64,000 nucleotides of DNA from Geosiphon pyriformis (GCA_016748015.1 JAAOMT010000664.1:1684451-1748450), one strand, 5' to 3'; shown: positions 21,341 through 33,033, numbered from the stretch's first letter. The notes: generated from the letters alone by a model not told the origin. Program-made: numbers and translations.

Positions 21341-22400
21341 GTTTTCAGCAAAGATATCAGCAAATTCTACAATTAGCTCTTTGAGCTGGCTCTGTTGTTG
21401 TGGTTCAAGTTGTCCCATGTTGATTCGAGATAGTTTTTCTATGACAACATAGTAGTTTTCAGAGTTGGGATTTGGGTTGATTTTTAGTAGTGAATGTCCA
21501 ATAATTTCAAAGAAATCAGGGACTGTTTGGGGTAATTTTTGTTGAAAGATATTATTGTAAATAACTTCAATTTCTAAGTTATTTAATAAAACTATAGGGT
21601 AATTATTGGGGTTGTAAAAAGTAACTCAGACTTTCTTTGTTCCTTCTGGGATGTAAATATTTGGGATCGAGATATTATGTTCCAAGTAGATTTATTCATT
21701 GGACTCAAAAATTTGTTGTGTGGTTGTTGGCTTTTCACAAGTGTAAATTTCAGGGTGTTCTTCAAAGGGTGAAATAGTAATTGGTTGTGGAAGTCGTAGA
21801 ATCTGGTGAGATTCACTTTGTTCATTAAGAGCTATGTTTACTGGAACTGTGAATCGTCTAGTTAAACCAAAACCATTGGTTTCTCTTTCACTTTTTCCCA
21901 ATTGTTCTCTTTGACTGACTAATTGTAAACTCGAAATGTTGATTAAGGGTAAATAAATAGCTTGAGCAATTTTTTCAGCATGTTCAATCTGAAAAGATTT
22001 ATCAGTTTTATTTTGTAACATGATTGTAATATCCAGCATCTATGATTTCTCTTCTAACATTAATTCTTTTGCTTGCCAATGATGATCATGAAGCAATTTG
22101 GACCATTGCTCCTGGTGGGATTTCAAAAGCAATTTTGAGGTTGATTTTGGTAAGAGAATTTGGTTGAAGAACCAAAGTGTCTTTTCCTGAATATTGTAGA
22201 TTGTATCCAGCATCAATTTCATGTGCTTTTTCCGGTTTTATTCCTTGTCCATTGTTGTTGAAGTATTTGAGTTGTGAAGCAAACTGATTTTTGATGAAGT
22301 AGATAGGTGTTGTTTCAATTTCTTTTGTTGCTTCAAGTTCTCCAAATTCAATTTTGTATTCATTGCTTTTGCTGGGCAATAGAATGCTAAGAGTGTAGTA
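21341..22400 (-). pseudogene. dUTPase region of E2
   Basis: The first part (22086-22379) reads KAHEIDAGYNLQYSGKDTLVL (motif 1), IPPGAMVQIAS, then KGINVRREIIDAGY (motif 3). A short deletion at ~22030 removes the following Thr-Gly-Asp and shifts frame. Reading resumes as ITIMLQNKTDKSFQI, HAEKIAQAIYLPL (motif 4) and RETNGFGLTRRF (motif 5) in 21692-22039. The post-dUTPase beta-rich region follows (PITISPFEEHPEIYTC, then the NIYIPEGTKKV-type block) and leads into RT. Motif 3 damage indicates an inactive enzyme. Confidence 0.82.
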
Positions 22401-23054
22401 TTCAAGACACTATTGTTTGTCACATGGCATTATACACTCCTCACATAATTTAATGTTCATTTGCTCTAATTGTTGAATTTGAGCTTCTTGGGTCAGGTAG
22501 GTATGACTTGTGATTTGGTAGTATACTTCTACTTCATTTTCATAATTGAATTCAGCTAATTCCAATGTATATTCAATATATTTAGCTTCCTTCATTTGAA
22601 GGACATCTTCTTTGGTTCCTCCGTTAATTAAAACCATAGCAAGTTCATAGATCATTTCGGCATCATAGGGGTAGTGATAGAGTTTGTTGAGAGCACTGTT
22701 GTATGTGGTATTGAAAGATGTTCCACATTTTACTTTTTCCACAATAGAAAGAGCATATTGACAAGTTTGATCACAGACTCTTTCTCTAAATGCAACATCA
22801 ATTCAGTCACATTTATCAGGAAGCTGCTTTCTACAAATAAGACAGAGTGTTCCATCCCATTTTTCGCTTCTTTTGATCAAGTGGCCCCATTATTCTCAAT
22901 AACAGGCCTTGCAATAGTAGCAGGTATGACTTTCATATTTTTCCTCAGGTGAAATACAAGCTCCCATTGACAATAGTTTCTTGTGGCAGTCCTTACATTT
23001 AAGGGGAATGTAGGGACATTGTTTTCTTGGCTCAGTCTTTGAGTAAAGAGTATT
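22401..23054 (-). pseudogene. Cys-rich module of E2
   Basis: Minus-strand pieces show CKDCHKKLLSMGACIS, CYYCKACY-type pair, GTLCLICRKQLPDKCD-like sequence and CDQTCQYALSI, then a helical stretch ending LEQMNIKLCEECIMPCDKQ (22410-22742). Cys spacing matches E1 and E3. Unknown function. Confidence 0.62.
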
Positions 23055-23560
23055 TCATTCAGAGGTTTCAGGTTCAGAGTGTGGGGTAAAATGTTCTTGT
23101 TCAGTTTCATTGGCCCAATTGGACATTGACCCAAGAGCCATAAATGTTTTGATTATTGGTTTTTCTTCTTCTGGTTCAAATTCAAAAGCTGGGGCTTTTT
23201 TGGAGCATTTGTTGAATGTACCACAAGTGGCAGATACTCGGGCATGTTGTCCTTGATAAGAGATTTGTAGTTTTTGGGTTTTCCAGTCTAATTTCACATT
23301 GGCTTTTTGAAGCCAGTCATTTCCGACAAGGGCTTGATACTGAGGAGCATTCATTACAAAAACTTTGACTGGAATGGTGATTCCATCAAGAGTGAACAGA
23401 AAATTGTCAATTTCTCCCACTGGAGTCTTTTTCATGCCATTGGCAATGACAATTACTGTTTGAGCTGGTTGGTCAACATTTCTTTTTAACTGTTGCATCA
23501 ACTAGTAAGTAATAATACTTTTGGCAGATTCACTGTTTAGAATTAAGCAAATTGTCTTTC
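23055..23560 (-). pseudogene. Aspartic protease of E2
   Basis: Reading gives KTICLILNSESAKSIITY, then MMQQLKRNVDQPAQTVIV, GEIDNFLFTLDGITIPVKVFV, YQALVGNDWLQKANVKL and the linker with CGTFNKCSKKAPAFEF. The active-site triad DSG is NSE (23529-23537): both changes are G-to-A. A stop follows SIITY. The linker 23055-23200 stays open. Confidence 0.85.
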
Positions 23561-25601
23561 CTTCAACTTCAGCTTTAGTATACATAGCTGTAATTGCTTT
23601 CTGTTTATTTGCAGCAGCATTGCTGAGTAAAAATGGTGATTCATTGGCTTCGAACTCAAAAGAAAAGATATTAGAGAGATTGGCATTTTTAGCAATTCTG
23701 GTTGGTAGAATAGTGGTGTGGTTATGAGAAGGATTTTGTTGTTGTGCTGCAGCTCTATCTTCTGAGAGTGCAGTATGATGAAAATCCTGTTCTTCTGGCA
23801 TTGTTAAATAACTGAGTTGAGTGTGATAGTGGTTGGGTCTTGGTTTAGTGAAATTTCGGGGAACCAATTGGTTGTTTGAACTGATTCTATTGTTATTTAC
23901 TTGGTATTGGTTTTGTGGTGTGAATTGATTTTGTGTAATCAATCTTCGAGCAGATACTTGATAATGTTGTGTGGGTGGTTGTTGGTATTGCTGTTGGATT
24001 GGCTGTGGGGCAGGCTGATAATAGTTATTTTGGTATTGGGGTCTTAGTGGATAATAAGCTGGTAATGGTGGTTGATAATAAGATTGCTGTGATGGAGGAT
24101 AACGTTGATTACTCCTATTTTGTTGGTTTTGTTGTAGCTTTCTGCAATCTTTTTTTCAGTGGCCAGGGATTCCACAGTAATGGCAATTTTGGATTTGGTT
24201 GTTGGATGGTGGTCTGAAGTTGTTTTAATTGCGTCATTGTGAGAGTTAGTATCTTTGTGGTTGTTGTGATTGCTGCGGCTGCTGTTGTTGCTGTTGGTTG
24301 GTAAAGTAGTTTTCAACTTTCTTGGTTAATTGGTCAATCTTTTTTTCAGCTGCTGAGCTGGTTTCTCCAATAGCCAGGTTAACAAGTTTGGTACGGTTGG
24401 CTTCTTCTATGGCCATTTCATAGTTTTTTGCCTGTTGAATAGCAGTGGCTAAATCTTTTGGTGCATGTGAGCAAACTTTTTTGATAAGTTTGTCTTTTAG
24501 TTCAGCAATGAATTGATTCAAGATTTGTGCATTGAAGTAGTATTTATTTGTTTCCAATTGGCAAATCTTTCTAAGCAGTTTGTTGAATTTCTCAAGATAG
24601 GTCATAACTGATTCACTTGGTTCTTGCTTGATATTTCAGAACTGATTTCGAAGGGTAATAAAAGTGTTATTGTCAGTGAACTGTTCTAGAAAAGCAGTTT
24701 TGAATGCTTTCCAGTCTTCTGGTGGGACTTCCAAGTTTTCAAATTATTCACTGGCTGTTCCTTGTAAGAAGTATGGAATTGCTTTTAACATTCTGGCAGC
24801 ATTCCAACCATTTGCATCTTCTGCTTTTGAGATTTTGTTAAACCATTCTTGAGGACTGGTTTCACTGTCTTCTTCTGTGAACTCAGAGATTTTTGCAATA
24901 TATGTGAAGGCCATTTCTTTTTCATTTTCTGAGTCTTCTGTTTTTTGTTCTGATTCAGTCTTTTTACTTTGATTTTCTGCTAAGTAGTCAATAAGGTTTG
25001 TGCTGGTTAATATTGGTTTCTGTTGTTGAATAGGGCTTTTGGGTGACTGAAAATCTTTTATTCTTGAAAACCGAATAAGTGGTGAGCTTGGTGTTTGTGG
25101 TTGAACAAGTAAAGCTAGAAATAGTGTGATTGAGAGTGGTAATTTAAAGCTGGTTCCTGGTTCTGGAGTTTGTAAATGTTTGGCAGTGGTTTTAGGTATA
25201 TTGGGAGTAGTTCTGAGTTTTTGTTTCCTTTTTCCTTTTTCTTTTTCTGTTTCCGATTCAAAACTAAGAGAAAATTTCTGTTCTACTGAATAATTCTCTT
25301 CACAATACTGAATGATATTGAAGTTGAGTTCTTGGAAATATGTTTCAAGTGTTTGACTGTTAAAATCCTGAGTGTTTAGACGAGAGTGATGTACTAAGCT
25401 TTCATATAAGTTGTGTCTAACTTCTGAAATGTTGTAGTCTCCAAGAAGATAATTGTTGATGCAATTTTCAATGTACTGGTAAAGTGTTTTCTTGAATGTT
25501 TTAATTCTGTCTGGAATGTCAAATCTCTGCTTGCAGTTGGTGTAGATTGACTAATAATACTCTAGAGTTCTTGAATCTGTTTGAGTTGCCACTTTTGAAG
25601 T
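23561..25601 (-). pseudogene. gag of E2
   Basis: The N-terminus reads VATQTDSRTLEYY then YTNCKQRFDIPDRIK and INNYLLGDYNISEVRHNL. A Lys/Glu/Pro-rich linker follows. The capsid region includes WFNKISKAEDANGWNAARML, AFKTAFLEQFTDNNTFITLR and (24246-24605) MTYLEKFNKLLRKICQLE, ILNQFIAELKDKLIKKV and a coiled-coil-prone KKIDQLTKKVENYF. A CCHC knuckle remnant lies at ~24130-24190 (CHYCGIPGHWKKDC). The Gln/Tyr/Pro-rich tail and NESPFLLSNAAANKQKAITAMY lead into protease. Stops occur at expected Gln and Trp codons. Confidence 0.82.
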
Positions 25602-25618
25602 TGTTGTTACTGTGTTAT

Positions 25619-25636
25619 TTTCATGGGAGAGCACCA
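25619..25636 (-). other. Primer binding site of E2 (candidate)
   Basis: The minus strand reads TGGTGCTCTCCCATG starting two bases inside the 5' LTR, as in E1 and E3. Confidence 0.65.
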
Positions 25637-25638
25637 AA

Positions 25639-26628
25639 TATTACCAGAGGTTTTTGGTCTCTTCTTAGCTTTTGTATGTTTGTTGTAATGCTGTTAATTC
25701 ATGACTATGGAAAGTGTTTGAACCTCCGATAACTGAATTTTATCTTCAAATTATAGGAGATAATTTGAACTGCTGGGCTTATAAGTGAAATGGCCAATTC
25801 TATGCCAGTTGCTTCATGTAGTTATGTTGTAGTAAATGTCAACTCTTTCCCAGGAATTGCTCATCTGGAAGCTCACTAAAAAATGTGTAGTTACTTTGCT
25901 GTGAAAGTCAACTCTTCTACAGGAATCTCATCTGTAGGCTATCCTAATGATTATAATAAGAAAATAAATAAAATAAAATAAAATAAAAAAAATGTAAAAG
26001 AAATAGAATTCTGTCAAGGGAAACGTTTTCTATCCAGGCCTGGAGTTACTAACAGTTTTACTGAAATTGGTAGCTAATCAATTTCAAAACGTTAATTGGG
26101 TTTTGGGGATTTTCCAAGTGCAATAATTAAAAAATTTGGTTTTTCAAATTATTTGATATTTATTTCTTTTTGTGTGTGTAGAAATGGTTCTAAGTAATAA
26201 ATCTAAAGTAAGATATATTTTTTCGAAGAGAGAAGCTCTTCTTTTATATAACTTGTTGTAATACTATTCCATGAACTTGAACTTTGCTCTTTTCTACAAT
26301 TTCACTGAACTAAAGATACATTTTGGTGAATTACAAGTTATTTCTGCGAACTATTAGATATTTCAGTAAACTATCAATTATTTTGGCAAATTTCTACAAA
26401 TTTTGGCAAACTTTTGAATGTTACATATTTTGGGGTATTGCATGATTGATCATCACACTTAGGTTATATTTGTGTTATGTATAAATTAGATTATTAATTA
26501 AATGATAATTTCGGACATTTTGCTAATATAATAAGTGATAATTTGAAATGATAATATATGGTAATTAATGATAAGATTTATAAGGGTAATTTTATGCTAA
26601 ACAATATCTCTAATTTCGTCTGGTAACA
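25639..26628 (-). repeat. 5' LTR of E2
   Basis: The 990 bp LTR starts TATTACCAG and ends CTGGTAACA, followed by acat. It differs from its partner at 16802 mainly by C/T and G/A changes and A-run length. The CpG-motif array is at ~26320-26415. Confidence 0.95.
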
Positions 26629-26639
26629 ACATAAAAACT

Positions 26640-27520
26640 TAACAATTTTTGAAACCAAAACTTTCAACTTATAAAACTTAGAAGATTCTTTGATAAAACA
26701 CTATTAAAACCTTTAAACTATTTTTTTTTAAACATTTTATTAGCTGATAGACACACAACTTTTCAAATGATATTTTACATTGCATTCAATTCTAAAAACC
26801 TTTTAGATATAACAAACTCATCAGCAAACATTGTAATATTATTTATTGAAGCATCTTTAAATCTGAATCATTTGGTGCTATCAGTATTTTTGAAATCAAA
26901 CTTTCAACAATTTTTATTAGTCTGTTTGTGAAAAAAATTCAACTTCACATCTAGCAAATCTTCTAACTTTATAAAAATAGAAACAGTTTGATAATCAGAA
27001 TTAAAGTAGTCACTAATATTCAAAATATTACAATTAATTAATATATTAATTAGACTTAAAAATATAAATATGTAGTCAATTGTTTTCTCAGCACCTCTAA
27101 AATTTTTTTATGTTGAAATTTTCACAAACAAACTTTCTGCCAAAAAATTAACCAGCTCTAAATCAATACATTTTTTGAAATTAGCATTTTTACAAGAACC
27201 ATCCTCATTAAAATTATCATCCAGGATTACAAAAAAAAATTCATTCATAGTCTTAGCAATTAGTAAGTTGATTTTCTCAGTCTGAAACATATGTGTTGCC
27301 AAAACAGCACTAGCATACAGTTTTAGAATCAAAACAGAGAGCTTATTCTTAAAAAGCAATTTAATAGATAACAATTAATTAGCAATTTCTGAAATTTTGT
27401 TTACATGTTATATTAACTTAGTGTTTATAATAATCACAACACCAGAACCCAAATAGTCAGAGTTTAGACCAAAAGTAAATACTTAAATATCATCAAATTT
27501 GTTAACAATTCAAGAACAAA
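26640..27520 (-). pseudogene. Endonuclease (EEP family) of LINE C
   Basis: The best open stretch (27108-27374) reads KLLFKNKLSVLILKLYASAV, then FFFVILDDNFNEDGSCKNA, which is the GDFN.. strand of exonuclease-endonuclease-phosphatase enzymes, then DLELVNFLAESLFV. The segment toward 26640 contains the ENTIDYIFIF-type strand and the LVSKIVKFLC block. Known LINE endonucleases nick the target to prime reverse transcription. Confidence 0.7.
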
Positions 27521-27849
27521 TTTTTTTTTTAATTTTATTTTAATAACAATAGAAATCATATTGTTTATTTTTTTGTGCTAACAAATAACATCCTTTTACT
27601 TAACAAGATTATTTAAATTCTTAATATTGCATGTAGTAATTCTCTAAACAAAACCAGTTATTGAAATAAATAAAAACTCAAATCCAAAACATTATTGTTT
27701 ACTTTAGTCAAAAGACATAAAACTGTATTTAAAAGATTTTTTAAACTGTTTTCTAACTTAGAAATTACTAAAAAATTTTAAAATGTTGCTTCTGTAACAG
27801 TTTTATTACCAGTGGCCATATCTAAACTTTTACTTATTATTATATTTGT

Positions 27850-29508
27850 TTCTTGATTCTGTGATGAAGAGATTACTAATAGTTAATATTCAGAATTAGG
27901 CTAAGAAATTATTGGTCTAAATATGTTCAACTTTTTAGCCAACTTACCAACTTGTTCTATAAGACTAGTAAAACTGCACTCAAAAGTGACAAACCTAATA
28001 TTCAATTTATTAGACATGAATGGGATAAGCTTTATTTTTAAAGATAAACTAAAATTTACAGAACTACTTTGTATAAAAAGAGAAAAAAAAAAAATCTACC
28101 AACTACTTTAGCAATAAACATCAAACATTTAGCATATATGACTGCCAGTCTGCTTTTATTTGCTTTTATCTGCTTCTAATAAGCTTTTACAAATTGAATC
28201 ACCAAGAAACACTTTTTTACTTATAGTACAGTTTAATAATGTATGATTTCAACTCTCACACTTTACATACTTAGCCAAACTTAAATAAAACCAATATAAG
28301 TTGGTGTTTTTTAGCATTGGCATAGTTTTCATAACAGCTTCTAATAATTTAGCAGAATTAAAACAGATTACTGTATATCTAACTTAGATATATATAATTA
28401 AATAACAATTCATAACACATGTTTTTTTACTTATAGAACCAATAAAATTCTAAATATTATGAGCATTTGTTCTTATTGACAATATGTAAAACAGTGCTTT
28501 AGTTTTGTTAATATTAGCTTTGGCTATGTATTTTGCATCTTTTTTAATTAAAACAGACCATATTGCTATAATTAGATCAATTTAATTTAAATAATCAAAT
28601 TCAATTACAGTCTTTTATTATAGTTTTATCAGTTATATTTTAATCAATTTGATCTATCTAAATTCAAATAGTACAGCATACACAACATTAGTGGATATTT
28701 TAATTTGAATTTCTTTTACTACTATAGCCTAATCTAAATGCATTGTTGATTTTTTAAGATTGATATTCACAATAATATTCTTGGCTTTTGCCAACTTAGT
28801 TGTCTGCACCAGATTAAATTCAGAAGTAAACATTGTTCTGATAATTCCAACAAATTTTGAGAAAATAGATACTTCTTTAAAACTATTGATTTTTGAAAAT
28901 AACTTTTTGATTGCCAAAAGCTTGTCTTAAAAAAATTTTCTAACAATATTACCCAAATTAATATTCAGAGCAAATAACTTTCTAATAGTAACATTAATTA
29001 AATTTTTGAAAAAAGAGAGAAAAATTAATGAGACATCTAATAAGATGTTAATTTTTTCCAAAAATGGTTTTAAAGTCTTCTTGGTTTTAAACTATAAACT
29101 TTTTGGTATTTGGTTAGACTTTTCCCTATTGGAAACATTGCTCTTACTATAATTAACACTAGTTTTTATTACCAAATAATTTTCTTCCATATTAATACTA
29201 TTGGATTTAATAGTGTTACCAGTTTTAAAGTTCTAAGAATGATTATTCAATATTTTAGTAGAAATTATTTTGTCTTTAATACTGTTTTTCAATGCATCAT
29301 CTTTTTTTTTTAGAGAAAACTTGTTTGCTATTATTATTAAGGCCAGAATTTTTGATAAACTTCTTTATAATAGCAACACTAAAACCAATAATAGTCTTAT
29401 AATTGAGCAAAAAAAGTTTGAATTTATTGTACTGAATAATTAAAAAACTTTTTTTCAACAATTGTGTACTTTTTGGTAAGTTTTTGGATGTAAAAGAGAG
29501 TTTTTTAT
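27850..29508 (-). pseudogene. ORF1 of LINE C
   Basis: Fragments match LINE B and A ORF1: KLLKKSFLIIQYNKFK.. IIGFSVAIIKKFIK at the N-terminus (29297-29510) and AIKKLFSKINSFKEVSIFSKF (28729-28917), parallel to VKKIFYQVDGFGRASAYSKF in LINE A. The RRM-like and zinc-knuckle parts are too decayed to delimit. Known LINE ORF1 proteins bind the element RNA. Confidence 0.6.
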
Positions 29509-29598
29509 GCTTTATCAATTTTCAAAAAAGTTAGAAGAGGAACGTTTTTTAATGTAGTTTACAATAATATTTTCAACAAACTTTAATATTATTCACAT
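29509..29598 (+). pseudogene. Element H, piece 1 (hypermutated gypsy, Cys-rich module)
   Basis: Plus-strand reading gives ALSIFKKVRRGTFFNVVYNN, then an NKLYYYSH-like end with one stop. It matches ALSISEKVKRRTPFNAAYNN.. of E3 at nearly every position after C-to-T and G-to-A changes. It continues in frame on the other side of the solo LTR at 30394. Confidence 0.8.
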
Positions 29599-30393
29599 TA
29601 TTATGGGAGGGTTTTCTTGGTATATTTTAATTGTTGATATCCTGTTTTAATTGCAATCAGTCTCTTGTGAGTTCCTCAATTTTATGTGTTAAATATTAAT
29701 AATAATGTACTGAAGATTTTTCTTGATGTTGTGATGTAAGTTTTTTTTTTAATTCTAGTTGTCTTTATATGTTGTGTACTCCTTCTTAGAGGCTAATCTG
29801 AAATCTATTCACTGTTTAAAGTCTTCTCTAAGACTATTCTTGCAATTGCCTAATGTGTTTTTCTAATCTAAAAACACAAAATGTTAATGACCTTTTTGTA
29901 ATTTTCTTAAGTATATAATAAAGCTTTTTTAATTTAATTAGTAATCACATAAATAATCTTGATCAGAGATTATTCTTCCAAAGAGTTCAAAGATAGAATG
30001 ATAGTTTTATTTACTAAAAAGGGTATGTGAATTCTATTGTTAATTTTGTAATTGTGATGTTAATTCAATTTATTATTTTTATTAATTCTTTTTGAATAAG
30101 ATTTTATTTAGATATTTATTGCTTTGAGTTAAAGCTGTTCAATTTTTTATTATTAGAAACTATTGTATATATATATAATTATTATTTTATAAAATAATGT
30201 CTTATAATATTCTATTTCCATTATTTCTAAATAGTGCTTGCTGCTTTTACATGATAGTGTTTACTGCTATTGTAAAATAGTACTTGTTGTTATTTGTAAA
30301 TCATTTTTTTTTTTATAAATTGTTGCTGTGCTATTTTATAATTGGCTAATTTATATTATTTATAATTCCTATTAAAATTTTTGAACTGTAACA
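29599..30393 (-). repeat. Solo family-2 LTR inserted in H
   Basis: The 795 bp sequence, read on the minus strand, starts TGTTACAGTTC and ends near CCATAATA; it aligns with the E-L LTR (1121-1986). It is flanked by acat on both sides (29595-29598 and 30394-30397). Removing it with one acat restores the H frame. There is no internal region, so it is a solo LTR left by LTR-LTR recombination. Confidence 0.9.
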
Positions 30394-30846
30394 ACATGAT
30401 GCTAAAATAATTTATAATCTTATTATGGTCTTAATCAATGAAACTATTTAAAAAAATATTCATCAAATAAAAAAAGCAAAATATATTAAATATATAATAA
30501 AATTAACTGGATTTGATTATAAAAATGAAGTAAAAACCTACTACCAGATTATAAGTTATGTTTATTTAACCAAAAAAGCTTAAATTTAACAATTAAAGCA
30601 AATAAATATTTAACTGTACAAAAATATGTCATGTTTTGTAATAATAAATAGTGTTTAGAATACTATGCCCTTAATATTTCACTACTTAATAGAAACAATA
30701 AATATGAAATCGAATTTAAAAAAACTGAATCAATAAAAAAAATTACAACCATACTTATTTATTTAATTAAAAATCAGCTTGTTATACAACTTAAATATTT
30801 TAATAATAATGGTCAAAAAATAAAGCCAAAAAAAGCCCATAAAATT
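30394..30846 (+). pseudogene. Element H, piece 2 (hypermutated Cys-rich/dUTPase lead-in)
   Basis: The plus strand reads HDAKIIYNLIMVLINETI, KLTGFDYKNEVKTYYQIISY and LQLKYFNNNGQ-like LYNLNILIIMV by frame, ending KPKKAHKI. These match the family-1 polyprotein (HDAEMIFDLAIALINGAT, ELAGFDYKDEVEVYHQIASH, KPEKAHEI) after replacement of Glu by Lys, Gln by stop, Pro by Leu or Ser, and so on. Almost no G or C remains at changeable sites. It stops at the LINE A target duplication cataaaatt and resumes at 55592. Confidence 0.85.
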
Positions 30847-31261
30847 TTATTTTTATTACATTTTACGAGTAAGATCCAAATACTACTTAGTACATTACAT
30901 CAAATAATTGATCTAAACTAGGCATAAATCATGCATTTTCTATACACAACCAGCCACTCAGACCAATCAGAACCACACTAAGCACCTATATGTACTAAAA
31001 CTGAGTCTTTGATACCTAAGAAAAACAAACAAAACTTATAAAATCCAAAACCAATACCAATTGTCTTAGCAATATCCAGCAATTTGACTATATCTGCAGA
31101 AAGTATTGTAGACAGTCCAGAAACTAAAACTGGAGCTAAACCATTATGCAGTATCATTTCACTCTTCTCCATATAGGCATAATGCTTAGTACAAACCACC
31201 CAAATCTCATTCCTAAAGGCAAAACATAAGTTGTACACAAATTCTACAATCTTCTAACCAG
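30847..31261 (-). pseudogene. LINE A C-terminal end and 3' tail
   Basis: The frame resumes KIVEFVYNLCFAFRNEIWVV and ends GIGFGFYKFCLFFLGIKDS, VLVHIGA, stopping at 30978. This matches the LINE B terminus (FGFHKPYLFFFGLDN..). The remaining ~130 bp is 3' untranslated, with a T-rich run at 30845-30865 that would be the poly(A) end of this minus-strand element. Confidence 0.82.
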
Positions 31262-32226
31262 TATTACCAGAGGTTTTTGGTCTCTTTTCTGTAATGTTGT
31301 TGATACTTATTTGCTGTGAATTCACGTTTTCTGGATGTGGTTAAACCTCCAGTAACTGAATTTCTAACTTCAAATTATCTCTTATAATTTGAACTTGCTG
31401 GGCTTATGAATGGAATGGCCAATTCCATGCCAGTTGCTTTATGTAGTTACATTGTAGTAAACATCAACTTTTTCCCAGGAATTGCTCGTTTAGAAGCTCA
31501 CTAAAAATGTGGAGTTACTTTTGCTGTGAAAGTCAACTCTTCTACAGGAATCTCGTCTGTAGGCTACTCTAATAATTGTAATAAGAAAAGAAAAGAAAAT
31601 AAAAGAAATGTAAAAGAAATAGGATTTTATCAAGAGAAACGTTTTCTATCTAGGCCTAGAGTCACTAACAGTTCACTGAAATTGGTAGTTAATCAATTTT
31701 AAAACGTTAGTTGGGTTTTGAGGATTTTTCAAGTACAATAATTTAAAGAATTTGGTTTTTCAAATTTATTTGATATTTATTTCTTTTTGTGTGTATAAGA
31801 ACAGTTTTTAAGAGATAAATCTAAAGTAAGATATATTTTCTCGAAGAGAGAAGCTTTTCTTTTATACAACTTGTTGTAACACTATTCTATAAACTTAAAC
31901 TTTGCTATTTTCTACAATTTTGCTGAACTAAAGATACATTTCGGCAAACTATTAGATATTTCGGTAAACTATCAATTATTTCGGCGAATTTCTACAAATT
32001 TCAGTAAACTTCTGAATGTTACATAGTTCGAGGTATTGCATGATTGATCATCGCAATTAGGTTACATTTGTGTTGTGTACAATTTGGGTTATTAATTAAA
32101 TGATAATTTCGAACATTTTTGCTAATGTAATAAGTGATCATTTGAAACGATAATATATGCTAATTAATGATAGGAATTATAAGATAATTTCATGTTAAAT
32201 AATATCTCTAATTTCGTCTAGTAACA
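31262..32226 (-). repeat. 3' LTR of E3
   Basis: The 965 bp LTR starts TATTACCAG and ends CTAGTAACA. It is exactly 20 bp shorter than its partner; the missing 20 bp is one unit of the CpG-motif array (near 31950). The polypurine tract follows at 32227-32242 (minus strand cttgaggaggaagtta). Confidence 0.95.
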
Positions 32227-32255
32227 TAACTTCCTCCTCAAGACTGAGTTCTGTC

Positions 32256-32914
32256 AAAGTCCAAGTACTGTCTGTTATTTCCAGATAATAATCCAAAATT
32301 ATTAAAGAAATTTGGTCTGAAAATTGTTAAAATTTCAGTTCTGTGAGCTTTCCAATGTATTGAATCTTCAAAGGTTGTAAAATTGAGTTTTGTAGAATGT
32401 TTTCACAGATGTGGAATAGGTCATAAAGTCTAAGAGCAGCTCTAAGCCTGTAGCAACTGTTTGTTGATCCAGCTGTTGTCTTGAATTTGTTGTGGAGTTG
32501 TTTCTGAATAGCTTCTTTTGTGAGATTTGCTGTTGTAAGCTCCAGTTTCCATTCATAGAGTGTTTTTCCAATGTGAAAATATCTATAGATTAGAGGATAT
32601 TCAGTGTTTTCCTCATTGAAACACAGTTGAAGTTTTTGTTGAATAGTAGTATTTGGTGAAATACTAATAGGAGTGAGCATTAAGTTTTTTCTTAAAGCAA
32701 GCTTTAAAAGTTCTGGCAGGTGAATTCCAGTATAATTTCTTGTGTTCTTTTTATACGGGTGATATTTTCATGAATTTGGGGCTAATTTTGTAACTACTTC
32801 TGTTTGGGTATAATTTATGTGGTTTCCAGTAACAGTAATGGATAATTCGGGTATTGTTTTTAAAGCTAACATTAGTTTTTGGGATAATTGTTGAATGTTT
32901 TGAGGAATAGTCAT
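32256..32914 (-). pseudogene. 3'-terminal ORF of E3
   Basis: The frame begins MTIPQNIQQLSQKLMLALKT (ATG at 32912-32914) and continues LPELLKLALRKNLMLTPISI, NTTIQQKLQLCFNEENTEYP, YRLRAALRLYDLFHICENIL and KLTELKF, with stops at ~32325 and ~32770. About 219 codons reach the stop just before the polypurine tract, and in the unbroken frame it would read through to LEEEV at the tract. No signal peptide or membrane segment is seen. It is homologous to 17821-18474 of E2. Confidence 0.6.
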
Positions 32915-33033
32915 TATAAGCAATTGAAAAAAAATAAAAAAATAATTTTTGGTGTATGGGTTTTTATGCTATTTTTGTTTTGTTTTTGTGAGATTGTTTC
33001 TAAATTATAAGAGAATAACTAGTAAAATTAAAT

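Larger units (their letters stand above)
16802..26628 (-). mobile_element. E2: full-length Ty3/gypsy element (family 1)
   Basis: This 9,827 bp element has two LTRs (16802-17786 and 25639-26628) and is flanked by a 4 bp duplication acat (16798-16801 and 26629-26632). It is inserted in LINE C between endonuclease and RT; deleting it with one acat restores the LINE frame. From high to low coordinate it reads LTR, primer site, gag, protease, Cys-rich module, dUTPase, RT, RNase H, integrase, 3' ORF, polypurine tract, LTR. Every gene carries stops or shifts. Protease DSG is NSE and the first integrase Asp is Asn, so it is not autonomous. Confidence 0.95.
26629..29508 (-). mobile_element. LINE C: decayed non-LTR element, 5' portion
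   Basis: This minus-strand LINE shows the same order as LINE A and B: ORF1 start near 29500 (a KSFLIIQYNKFKLFLLNY block, equal to KVFFTIQYNKFKPFILDY in LINE B), ORF1 body 28700-28930, and endonuclease 27100-27500. It is far more decayed than LINE A. The 5' end at ~29508 abuts element H in its Cys-rich module. It is split by E2 after LVSKIVKFLC; the rest lies at 16290-16801. No RT was found, so it has probably lost its 3' half. Confidence 0.75.

Noticed and set aside
23307-23489. Short plus-strand open frames opposite the gag, protease and dUTPase regions (e.g. 3123-3371, 35650-35898, 37207-37419)
   Set aside because: They are antisense shadows of minus-strand retrotransposon genes and recur only because the elements are repeated.
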